In this document: positions 24,291 to 33,806 of the stretch, in pieces
Numbering within the stretch: the stretch's first letter is position 1
Layout of the letters: every line of letters starts with the position of its first letter
NCBI GenBank assembly: GCA_948099385.1
Contig: CANUEZ040000156.1
Coordinates: 4,919,501-4,983,500, forward strand
Origin: Fasciola hepatica
Taxonomy: Eukaryota; Platyhelminthes; Trematoda; Plagiorchiida; Fasciolidae
Direction: 5' to 3'
Length of the DNA stretch: 64,000 bases
Program-made: the position numbers and the translations under genes
Notes under the pieces: generated by a model
Database searches by the model: none
Told to the model about the DNA's origin: nothing
What the model saw: only the letters and a program-made list of their open reading frames with translations

Positions 24291-25933
24291 CTACAAAAAG
24301 AAAACGGGGAATGTTCATGACTACAATCGTTCTACTAACATTCGGTGATCTGTTCGGTAATTTAAACATTGAAGGTGATTAAATTCGATGGCATATGTTT
24401 GGTTAGTGTCCAAATGTGGGCGTCCTTTGCGTGAACAGAGCCAACTGGTTCGGTTTTATTCACTGGTTTCGCGTCTAAATCAACCGAACATGTCTGTGTA
24501 AACTGCTCGCAAGTCTCTACTAATGGATAACGAAATAATTGATATAGCTTCATTTGTAGACGATAAAATAGTTCGAGAAATGAAGTGCGTAGAACGGCAA
24601 GAACCATTAGGTTTACTTTCTGCCCGGAGACTTAGTGGAACTCATTCCACATATGCTACTTGGAAGGATGGTTTCTCCGAAGGTTTACTCGTAAAAACCC
24701 TGTATTGAACACACTAGCGAAGTGATAAATTCATTAAAAAGAAACAAACCATTAAAATGTTGTTTTCACAGAAAGATTCAAGCAGTTATTCAGGGCAGCT
24801 ATGAAAGAAGCATTTGAAGCGAATCTTTTGTGATCTTCGTGTTCTCCACAGTACTGCAGATCTATGTCCATTTAAATGGCTTATTTTTAGAGGAGACTTT
24901 TTCGAAAAATCTGAGTAGCTCTTCCTAAATTGGATTGATCTGATAGTCTATTGCTAGCAGCGACACATTACTTCAAGAGCTCGCCTATATGAACGTTTTC
25001 GAAGACTCTCCAAACATCAACCACTTGGAATGTAAGACTAATCATCAATCATTCAGTGGTTGCTCCTGTGCAGTAGGCATTCCGCTTGATTTATAAAAGC
25101 ACAAAAGAAAGAAATCGACACAATAATAGATTTTCCAAACTGGATCAAGTTGTTTTGGCAAATACTACGGTTATATTTCGATACCTTTTTAAGAACCCTA
25201 ATGTTTGTTAGCCTAGTTCACTCCCAAAAAACTCACTTTTTCTTCGGGTTTACTTGCTTTCTAAAAGCATCGAGTGTATCACAAAAGTTATAAGTTGGAG
25301 TTCAATTTGTGAAAAGCCAGTAGAAGCACAATGACCTCGTATTAAACTCTCGAATAATCACTGCTCTGCGAAGATGTTTCACGACGAGCAATGCTGAACG
25401 GAATAGATTTCCGAGGATCAAATTCCAAGCCCACTGCCAAATACTGAATTCAAATGGTAGATGTTCATTTCTGGATTTCAGAAATTCTACTAATATGTAA
25501 GAGGACGTTTTCTACTGGGTAAGGCACACACTCAAAATCAAATATGAGACTGAAATCCTGAACATATCTAGTTTTTAACCTTATCGACTGACTTAGGTGG
25601 TAGCAGCTAGACCGATTGTTTTTTATACTCAAAACACTAAGAAAATGTCTCCAACAAGTAAGTAGGCGTATTCTAAGGTGGTCCAAAGGTTTCCATTTCT
25701 TCACTTCGGTTGTAACAGAACCTTCGAAGCGCACCGTAGTGACATATGCGGTCTAGAATTTAGAGTACAAAATGGCATCAGAGGCTACGATATATTTCTG
25801 ATTGGTTCATAGACGGGACCACGGGCAAAAATCACACTCATATCAAATAGCGGGTAAATCTACCGTCTTTTACTAAGATTATCCGTGGCAAGGCACAACA
25901 CAATGAGACCAAACTCATTTCTTACAAACCCAT
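24291..25933. other. Unassigned
   Basis: No exon with clear paralogues. A 61-codon plus frame (24523-24708) starts 'MDNEIIDIASFVDDK' and is unidentified. Confidence 0.25.
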
Positions 25934-26103
25934 CCCTCGAGTTGACCGGCGGTAGTCAAACGGTCACCACAGTGGACCCTTTGGACACTTCAGTCCCGGG
26001 TTCGAATATGAGAGCCGCCGGCCGTCACTGCCAACTGGCTGCCCCGAATTGGCAGTGATTCCCTCCCTTAAATATTATACTCTTACACAATAAAAGTGAG
26101 AGT
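25934..26103 (+). repeat. tRNA-derived SINE, plus-strand copy
   Basis: It has an RNA polymerase III A box (TAGTCAAACGG at about 25952) and a B box (GGGTTCGAATA at about 25997) at tRNA-like spacing. A GC-rich unrelated part follows, then an AT-rich tail ending in ACACAATAAAAG. The part after the B box aligns with the reverse complement of 37250-37345, so this is a family and not a lone tRNA relic. Confidence 0.75.
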
Positions 26104-27221
26104 AAACAAAATGGAAAAAGAAAGAATCCACTGCACTGTTGCTAGGACTCAACAATGGTTATCCTTAGGATTTAGGGAGGAGAGAACAGTTGAATTCAAT
26201 AACAGATAGAAGAACTGTACAGTTGAATTTGTCTAGGTGGGCTTCAGATGTGATCGTTAACTTAATCTAAACTATCGCTAATGAATATGAACAGGAGGCA
26301 GTTTGCTGACGTATCAAGACGGTCAATAAAATATCTGTGACCATTATAAGCTCAACAGACATTTTATATCGTATTCGAAAAGGAATAAGCGGACTTATTG
26401 AATTTTAATTGATGGTACAACTGAGGAACAAATGGTACTTTTTTCCGACGGACAGGATGTTTGCTAGAGAAAAGCGTAGGATCTTTTGGTCTGTGAGTAA
26501 ACCCAACTGGAGAGTGAAGTATATCACTCACAAGCAGCGAGTAAGTACTTAGTGATTTGGAACTAAATGTCCACGGTCAGCACCTGCTCTACATGTTGCT
26601 GAATGAGAACGATAATGGTTTGTCTTTCTTTTTTTAAATCGCTCTAGCACAGGGAATAATTGAACTATGGATGTGTGTTTTGACATCAAGATAAAACTGA
26701 AAATTTAAAAACTGGCAAACATGGCGATATCCACTTTACTATTTCACGGCCATTTACGGACCTTTTGGTAGAATTCATGGCTGGTGACGGGTAGTTGCTA
26801 CATACCGTGTTGTTTACATGAAGCAAGCCTTTTCAGAGGCTGACTGACTTGAGAAGCTCTCATTTAGGCCTAAGGGTTCCCAGTTTTTTCAAAGAAACAA
26901 GAATGTTTTGTCCTGAAAGTGAAAATTTTGTCCTACACGCTTAGATTTTCAAACGTATTCTGCATTGATATTGCTTCATGGATAATTTAATAACAATGTT
27001 TACCTCCCATATCTGAAAACCGACATGCACCGTTCTATAATTTATGTCTTACTATAAATTCCTTCTTAGTATGGATCTATAGCCGGTCACAAATGCATTT
27101 AAATATCATTCAAGTGCAGTGAAGTAAAAATACATTCAGATTTCGCTGTGCAAAGAACGGTAAATTCTGCACTCGAGACCTCGTTTCCGTTATTGATGTT
27201 TAGAAGGGTCATTGAAGCTCG
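26104..27221. other. Unassigned, low-coordinate side of block Z
   Basis: A possible 9-nt minus-strand micro-exon at 27003-27011 (about; residues IWE) sits between TCGGTTTTCAG and GTAAAC, but it has no paralogue. No 'NLxxxxQP' exon for block Z was found. Confidence 0.3.
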
Positions 27222-27251
27222 TATTTTTTCTTCCCTCGGAAGATTATCAGA
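27222..27251 (-). CDS. Micro-exon, block Z, EEEK-type (SDNLPREEKI), donor decayed
   Basis: Its 30 nt after GGATCTAG align with the EEEK-type exons of blocks A, C and D, keeping the Glu-Glu-Lys core. The downstream base pattern that gives GCACGT in the other blocks reads CGAGCT here, so there is no donor. It is probably skipped or dead. Confidence 0.45.
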
Positions 27252-27522
27252 CTAGATCCTGATTAGCAGAGAAGGGCCTGATCATTCATTCTTTACATAT
27301 ATGATTTGTGAAAGTAACATGTGGAGGGTCAATGACAGTATAAAAGCCTTAATAAAGTCAAATGATTCTAATCCATCGACATACTGTTCGAAGGTAGATC
27401 AACAGTTCAAATTGACGGAATTCGCTTCTCAGTAAAAGTGACTGTTTTACAAGATCCAATTGAGAAAGCCCACAGTCACCTTCAATGAACAATTTTTCCA
27501 AATTAGTGTGTATTTCACTCAC

Positions 27523-27552
27523 ATTTTTCAACTCTGGTTCATCTTCAAGATC
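27523..27552 (-). CDS. Micro-exon, block Z (DLEDEPELKN)
   Basis: 30 nt in phase 0, acceptor GCTAAATAATTTAG, donor GTGAGT. Acidic like its neighbours. No clear paralogue was found in the other blocks, where the corresponding position may hold the exon predicted at 44273-44293. Confidence 0.65.
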
Positions 27553-27793
27553 CTAAATTATTTAGCAGAATGACCACACTTAAGGTTTTTTGAATAATTT
27601 AGTAAATCATTTCAGCAATATGACTAGTAGAATACACTTTAAGAATAACTTGGTTTTAGCTCACTTAGAGAACCGAGATCTCCAGAGCATTCACTATCAT
27701 CGTCTTTCAAGACAAATTGTAAACAAGCCCAGCTTATGAAAATTATCTGCCGCTCTAAAATGGAGCTGAGCATCTTTTAACGATTCTACTCAC

Positions 27794-27814
27794 GTCATCG
27801 AATTTTTTGTCATC
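27794..27814 (-). CDS. Micro-exon, block Z (DDKKFDD)
   Basis: 21 nt in phase 0, acceptor ACAATTTATAG, donor GTGAGT. By position it takes the place of the 'DSxxxGEFER' exon in the other blocks. Nearby, 27681-27713 encodes a DDSEC-like acidic stretch without satisfactory splice sites. Confidence 0.65.
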
Positions 27815-28296
27815 CTATAAATTGTAAATTGATAAAAACCGGTCAACCAAATAAGATTAGAGAGCAGACAAAAACTGAATCTAACAAGGAGATTTATATG
27901 GAATATCAATGATGACTAAACGTAAAGGTCACTTTCTGGTTAAAATCCACGTTTTGCACAAAGACCATCCGAATAAGAATTAGGGAACTTCTCTTCCGCA
28001 TGACTTTAGTCAGTCTGTATTTTTTCTAATTCCGGATAAAATAAGAAAAATAGCTACTTCTGTTGCTTACAACAGTTTTTTCTGTCAAAGTGTAATTAAC
28101 TAGTCCTCTGAAATCTGTCGCTCCGTGGTCCGTTTATACCATCGGTGTAGACTACGGCAATCTTGCAGATTACCTCATCGGTAACAGCCAAAAGATAAAA
28201 GAGGGAATCTATCGCTGAACGGGTAGCTGAAATATAACGTGTAACGGACATGGTTTAAAGTCAGACAGTTTTCATAGAAAAAACATCATGACTCAC

Positions 28297-28329
28297 ATAC
28301 TCATCCTCATCATCCCAAGATTTCACCTT
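28297..28329 (-). CDS. Asp-rich micro-exon, block Z (KVKSWDDEDEY)
   Basis: 33 nt in phase 0, acceptor TTCCCCTTGATAG, donor GTGAGT. It aligns residue for residue with EIKTGDDDFQY of block B and EAKPLDDNEAH of block C: Lys at 3, Asp-Asp at 6-7, aromatic end. Confidence 0.8.
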
Positions 28330-28385
28330 CTATCAAGGGGAACGTAAGAAACAACGAATGATCTAATTGATTCACAGGTAATTAC

Positions 28386-28412
28386 AACAACAGAAGGGTT
28401 GTCATATTCCTT
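28386..28412 (-). CDS. Micro-exon, block Z (KEYDNPSVV)
   Basis: 27 nt in phase 0, acceptor AAGTCTAACAG, donor GTAATT. The intron to the next exon is only 56 nt. Related nucleotide sequence occurs near 31190 (block A) and 38950 (block C), but those copies lack splice sites that keep the frame. Confidence 0.6.
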
Positions 28413-28818
28413 CTGTTAGACTTAACCCAGGAATCATCATGTTCCAGTTATCGGTAACTTGTAGGCTAAATAGTTTTCTTTTTAAATACTTCTGATAGAT
28501 CAAAACCCACGAATTCCCAATGCAGTTAAAATCTACAAAACTCTGGAAAATGTTCTACAAGCAACAATTTCACGACAATGTCTTTCGTGGGTTTAGAACT
28601 GAAAAGTTGAATCCTATTGCCTGATAGACTGTCACTTTATGAAACATAAAGGAAATACTACAAGATGTGATAGAAAAAATCAATACCTTTATTACCTATG
28701 AAATTAAATATATTTCTAAATTTTACGAAGTTAATAAAATGTATAATGCATAATGTAAATGTATAGAACATGTAAAACCTTAGACCATCACCACAATGTC
28801 ACTTCACCAGAAACTCAC
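28413..28818. other. Between block Z and block A; first and last exons expected but not found
   Basis: If the blocks are separate genes, the 3' end of block A and the 5' exon of block Z should lie here. I saw no signal-peptide-like ATG exon with a donor. After the 28819-28848 exon, the next good acceptor (TTTAATTTCATAG) opens a 40-codon frame without features. Confidence 0.3.
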
Positions 28819-28848
28819 TGTCTCCGGTTGGGATGGGCTGAATAGATT
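28819..28848 (-). CDS. Micro-exon, block A, QP-type (NLFSPSQPET)
   Basis: 30 nt in phase 0, acceptor GGGTGTATATAG, donor GTGAGT. Paralogues: KLLSAYQPKE (block B), NLMSPPQLKE (block C), NLMIKAQPDK (block D). Confidence 0.8.
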
Positions 28849-29949
28849 CTATATACACCCAGCAGGAAGTTACTAGGCCATCAACCAAAATGTCCGGCAA
28901 ATGAATTACAAAAGTAATTCTGCTATTTATGACCATGTTGATGAATACCACTCAAGTTTTGAAACACAGAAAGAAAAACGACTGCTAATTATCATGCTGT
29001 TCAGGCACTCGGGTCGCCAACAAGGAGACCAAAATGCACTAAGGACCTGTTTTGTTCGTGCTGACGAATTATCATTTCTGTTAGCCTCAGGCAAAAACCA
29101 TCGCAAAATCTAACCCGGTACGTTTGGTGTGAGATTTCACGTTTGTGATTTTGTCTCATCAAAATGACCGGCTTCATTTTTGTTGCATGTCAACACGCTG
29201 CTTGCCTGATTGCATGATGATAGTCTTGTGAGAATTGACCAGTATGCACTACTCGGGATTTCGACTGGTGATTGGAGTGTATTAGTTATCCATCATGAGA
29301 TTTTGATACGAAACAAACCATTGAGTGCCAATCAATAAAAGTACAGATTAATTCTTTGGACTATTGCAATTACCAAACGAAGCCTAAGTTCTTGTAAGAT
29401 CAACGGGTTAAATATACACGGTGAACAGCCCCACGCGCACCAGTCCAATTGCTGACTGATTAGTCTGAGACGCTTTGATTACGAGTGGGGCAAATAGACC
29501 GCAAAGACTAGTTCTTGTTCTATTGCTCTACCTTCAAGGCATCATTCTGTTTTGGACGATAACATGTGTGTTCATTGAGTTTCAACTACCTAGTCCCATT
29601 CACACACGTTACACGTATTTTCAGTCATGCTTTTGTTGTTGGCAATATTGTTTGATTCATGACAGCAGAGATGTACAAGGAAAACAAGTTGAAAAAAATA
29701 ACCAAGTATTGAGTTTCCAGAAGGCGAATTATTTGAGTTTTAGCTCTTTTATTAAGCGAAAAGCTCTCTGATGGTAATTTTTTTATAAGATTTCATGAGT
29801 ATGTTTAGGAATAACTTCCATCAAGCACCTCATTTTACAAAACGGTAATATTAGTAAATATCGAGTGAGTATTCTTCGCTTATACATTTGAGATAATTCC
29901 TGAATTTTGTCAATTTGGAAACGAACTAAATTTAACGTAGAGGACGTGC
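28849..29949. other. Block A intron between QP-type and EEEK-type exons
   Basis: About 1.1 kb. A 98-codon plus-strand frame at 29475-29771 is antisense to this intron; I recognise no domain in it. Confidence 0.35.
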
Positions 29950-29979
29950 CTTTTTTTCTTCACCGACAATCTTCGAGTT
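29950..29979 (-). CDS. Micro-exon, block A, EEEK-type with GC donor (NSKIVGEEKK)
   Basis: 30 nt in phase 0, acceptor CTAATCTGTTTTAG. The next bases are GCACGT, so the intron would be of the GC-AG type. No GT close by keeps both length and frame. Blocks C and D show the same AAG followed by GCACGT. Confidence 0.75.
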
Positions 29980-30497
29980 CTAAAACAGATTAGGATATTT
30001 TCTTCAGAAGACGATTTCGCAACAGTCCGAGTAGACAATGAACTACTCAAGCAACCAATCCGTAACTCCAGTGATCAGGAAATTATACCACTCAAGGGTA
30101 ACCAGAATTTGGAGCAAAAATGGAAAGTCTTATAAACGGATTTATCAGCTAGGCCAACCAATTTCAAAATACGCTGAACCACTGCTGCCCGCTTTGGGAA
30201 ACCACTACCCTAGGCCAAAATAATTGATACTGTTTGCACTAAAATGCAAACTTACTGAATAAAATGATGGGAGTTCGAAGATTATATCGAAGCTATCAAA
30301 CATTGGACATTTTGCTTAAGTAGTGTTTACCCGAAAGTGAGATTATAGTGTCTACAAAAAAGTATAAATATCACTCACGGACTTTCGGGAATATAGTGAG
30401 TGATTAGCCCAAAATATATTCGAGTTTAAATATGCGCCCAATTTGTCAGTTTATTTTGAGTGGCTCGCTCACGATACTGACACAAAAACAGATTTAC

Positions 30498-30527
30498 CCT
30501 TTCAGATTCATCAGATTCATCAGAATC
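30498..30527 (-). CDS. Micro-exon, block A, DS-type (DSDESDESER)
   Basis: 30 nt in phase 0, acceptor AATTTCACAG, donor GTAAAT after AAAGG. The sequence is internally repetitive (GATTCTGAT / GAATCTGAT), which suggests growth by slippage. The Ser residues next to acidic residues fit casein kinase 2 sites (inference). Confidence 0.82.
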
Positions 30528-31409
30528 CTGTGAAATTGTGGCAAATGGGACATAGAAGAGTTAAGTCTGAATGTCAGATAAACATTCCTTATTTACGGTC
30601 AGCTTACGAGAAATTAAATATGTGGAGGTAAGTAAGGTTCTTAGAGTAGTCTGTCCCACGGAATCCGAGTGGAACATAGTCCTAATATTTAGGGAGAAGT
30701 AACCTAACGAAGAAAGTATAGGATAGCTAGCTTCCACCAAGATGTTTCCTTCATGCCTAAAATTCTTCTTAATAAAGCGACATGTATGTTGTTTCAAAAT
30801 GAATGGATCAGCATATACTACTTATGAAATCATCAATCAACCAGCTGTCTGTATCGACACTGGTTACACACTAAATTAACTGCGTAAATCCCCACATCGG
30901 TAACGTTCCTATATGAAGCAAAAGAAAAACAATCGCGGTTCTGTCGACTGCATGTTGCCGTGGTATGTGGACAAGCTTTGAAGGCTACACAGGTTCAGCA
31001 AAAAAACCAACTTCATATATTTATTGTCACTAATATGAAGTTTTACTTCCTTTCACAAAGCGTATTAGGCATATGAGTCACCAGTAGATTTATGGTTTAA
31101 TGAAATGATAGAAGAAATTACGTCCACTCTGTTGGTAAATTTGAAGGTAAACATGTTGCCATCAACAGTGATTTGTGTGTACTTCATATTTTCTTAGAAG
31201 TATTTTACATTGAAAGGAAGATGTACTCTTCAACTCGAATTGCAACCAATAAACAACAGTAAAATGTTTAAACCGAAGAACAACTACACAAATTGGTTTC
31301 TTGAGAATTTTGGGTTGAATGGATAGATTAAGCTTCAACAATAACTCTCATTTTATGACAACTCAATACACAGTCAGGCTAGATATCCAAGATAGGCGGA
31401 ATATTTATT
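30528..31409. other. Interval between blocks A and B
   Basis: No Asp-rich exon was found for block A. At about 31110-31190 the minus strand holds a frame with 'KYTQITVDGNMFTF' that resembles minus-strand sequence near 38900-38957, but neither copy has in-phase splice sites. Confidence 0.35.
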
Positions 31410-31484
31410 TTATCGTGATTGTACTCTGTTAAAAAATCCACTCCACTTGATAGTCTCGGACTGACTGCACGACGCATGCGGACT
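31410..31484 (-). CDS. Predicted terminal exon, block B
   Basis: 75 nt including a TAA stop, after acceptor AATGATCATAG. The intron from the QP-type exon is only 40 nt. It encodes 24 residues starting SPHASCSQSE. Its first bases resemble the terminal exon of block C (APHKPT). An earlier acceptor would give only Leu-Gln-stop. Confidence 0.45.
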   Translation of the reverse strand, partial: SPHASCSQSETIKWSGFFNRVQSR

Positions 31485-31524
31485 CTATGATCATTGCAGC
31501 TGTAGGGTTTTGCAAATGACTTAC

Positions 31525-31554
31525 TTCCTTTGGTTGGTAGGCGCTAAGTAATTT
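31525..31554 (-). CDS. Micro-exon, block B, QP-type (KLLSAYQPKE)
   Basis: 30 nt in phase 0, acceptor GTACGTAAACAG, donor GTAAGT. Confidence 0.8.
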
Positions 31555-32773
31555 CTGTTTACGTACAATGAGAGAGGTTTTCGATAATTATTACATATAT
31601 CCAATACTCAAATACCACTATTGATTCTATCAGCTGATACGGTGTTGGTAAGTCTCCTACCAGTTATAACATATTGAAAACTTTCGTAGTGCAACTAATA
31701 ATGTTACCAAAGTGATTCTCAAACATTTTACTATTCTGTATGCCCGCGACGTCTGTCTTGTCGAATTTTCGTTTCTATTTATCCCACGGAACATCCTACG
31801 TGAACTCCAACCCCGGGACGTTTGAGAGCGTAGTAAATCAGTGAGCGTTTATTCCAACAGACTGGCTCGTATAGATCTGATTCATGCTAACTTTGGTTGA
31901 CCTATCGCATTCGTTATGTTCCGGATGCAGTCTGATCCAAAATATTAACGGGGCGTACTTAGATTATTGCTCAGCACTGACCTTTCGGGCACTTGAAACA
32001 CACTTCCTATGAATAAGTGTGATGATGAAAAAGGATCCGTTGTCTGCCATAAGCTACCGATTTTAGAAAGTAGAGTTCAGAACCAGTCTGTTGAGAAATG
32101 GTCAAAAAGTGAATTTATCGCATTACGATGAATTCTCCGGGAATGTTTTTGGTAGCATACGGTCAAGTGCCGGCTTCCAACGCTGGCATAAAGTTGCTTA
32201 TTGTGTCTATACAAATCGACTGTACAAAAAGGTCACATGCAACTTCAAGAGGAACTGTTTAAGTGTGAGGTAAGTCTTGTGTAATTAAACTGAACCAGGA
32301 TACTCCATCCTTTATTTTTATCTTTCTCTATACTCCGTAAGATACGCAACTGGTACACAATCTTCGTGTTTTGTGAAGTCATTTGCAAGAGTTCCGCTCA
32401 TTTTTTTATATTCATCATTCTTACTCAGTTAGTCATCCTAATTTCTTATAGGCACGCGGAAAAAGCTGAAAAACGTGCTTAAATACTATTTGTACGAAGT
32501 GGACAGTCGTTCCACTTTATGGCGTTTTTAATGGGGAAAAAAGTATTATGATACTACTTTCAAGTCAGTGACGGCATACCTTAAATCACCAAGGCACTTT
32601 CTGAAGGTATCCAAAAAAAGTACGATTCAGGCTCCTCGTGCCAACAATACATCCTCTGAGTATCTTGTTTAATTTACATCTGTATTATGGATGTTGTTTG
32701 TCTAGCTGTTTAGGGATGTTTGTACAGTTTATAAATTTTTCAACCTATGAGCGCAAATGTAAGTGGGACATGC
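31555..32773. other. Block B intron between QP-type and EEEK-type exons
   Basis: About 1.2 kb without recognised exons. The short plus-strand frames 32091-32273 and 32638-32838 each end near a GTAAG, but they lack domain content and are antisense to the array. Confidence 0.35.
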
Positions 32774-32803
32774 CTGTGTTCCTTGGCTGGCAATCTTCTC
32801 TTT
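32774..32803 (-). CDS. Micro-exon, block B, EEEK-type with GC donor (KEKIASQGTQ)
   Basis: 30 nt in phase 0, acceptor CCGAATTCATTTCAG. CAG is followed by GCATGT. The acidic core has been lost compared with blocks A, C and D, but the length, the phase and the GC donor are kept. Confidence 0.72.
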
Positions 32804-33358
32804 CTGAAATGAATTCGGACATTTGTGTCGAAAGGTAAGCCGTTCTTCTTTCCGACGTGTACAAAACGCTCGGAAAATAAAACAATGACTTTGTTCGAAG
32901 AAAATTCACGACACCGGTAGGTGATCCCAATTCGGTGGGACAATAAAGTCTCATATAAGGATCCATGTTTAATGAGACTATTTTGTGGATGGATCAAAAT
33001 GCAAACATTTACCTTCGAGAATTAGTATTAAATGACTAATCTCCTAAGATTGTTCTATCGATGAACACTATCGAGTAATTGTGTGAGGTTTCGTGGATAG
33101 GACTGAAGTAACTAGTCTGTAAGCACCCTAACCGAGAAAACTGTGCGTGCGACAGAGTTTATCAATAGGGTCAAGATAGAAGGTTGTTAAAATGGACAGA
33201 GGGTTTTTCCAAAGAGAAAAGATTGATGCTCATGAATCTCAGGGAATCCTTTGGGCGTGCTTCACAAACGTCTAGATCAAAGTTTAAAAAACGGACTAAT
33301 TTGGACGACATTACGGAAGTCCTTATTGTGAATCTTTCCAGAGCATAAACAAGTTTAC

Positions 33359-33388
33359 TTTTTCAAATTCTCCGGAATCCTCCGAATC
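33359..33388 (-). CDS. Micro-exon, block B, DS-type (DSEDSGEFEK)
   Basis: 30 nt in phase 0, acceptor CTAAACTCTACAG, donor GTAAAC. The flanking intron sequence (33400-33490) is clearly similar to 44660-44760 of block D, showing that whole genomic segments were duplicated. Confidence 0.85.
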
Positions 33389-33773
33389 CTGTAGAGTTTA
33401 GTCAAGGAAAGAAAAAGATGAATTAATGTGATCATCTAATAGGTCCTTTGTTTGCATCTCCATCAGCTAATTTCATGCGAATTAGGTCACAAATAGGTAC
33501 AAATCATTTCGGTTATATAAAGTTTAAAGTGAACATTATATTTACTTGTCAAATCACAAAAAAGCAGTTGCGCAATACATCTCCGTCCTTTTTTCAAGAC
33601 CGGTACAGTCGTCCGCTCATATGACTGAGTCTCCACTCAGGTAACATTGAAGCCAACCTCCACATCAAAATACCGGCAATATACAGTACTATTTGAGCCG
33701 CTGAAAGCATTCCCAAAATGAAATAGAAATACTTGAAAATCAATCGGTGCTCCTTAAAATTCAGGTGACTTAC

Positions 33774-33806
33774 ATATTGAAAGTCATCATCCCCAGTTTT
33801 TATCTC
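33774..33806 (-). CDS. Asp-rich micro-exon, block B (EIKTGDDDFQY)
   Basis: 33 nt in phase 0, acceptor CTCCGTATTACAG, donor GTAAGT. If the donor is not used, the frame stays open for about 60 more codons (to a TGA near 33597) and passes through a strongly hydrophobic stretch, 'YFYFILGMLSAAQIVLYIAG', followed by 'ILMWRL'. Confidence 0.8.

Noticed and set aside
27681..27713. Acidic 'DDSECSGDL' stretch in block Z as another DS-type exon
   Set aside because: Strong donor and acceptor pairs here introduce a stop in phase 0; the 21-nt DDKKFDD exon nearby has better signals.
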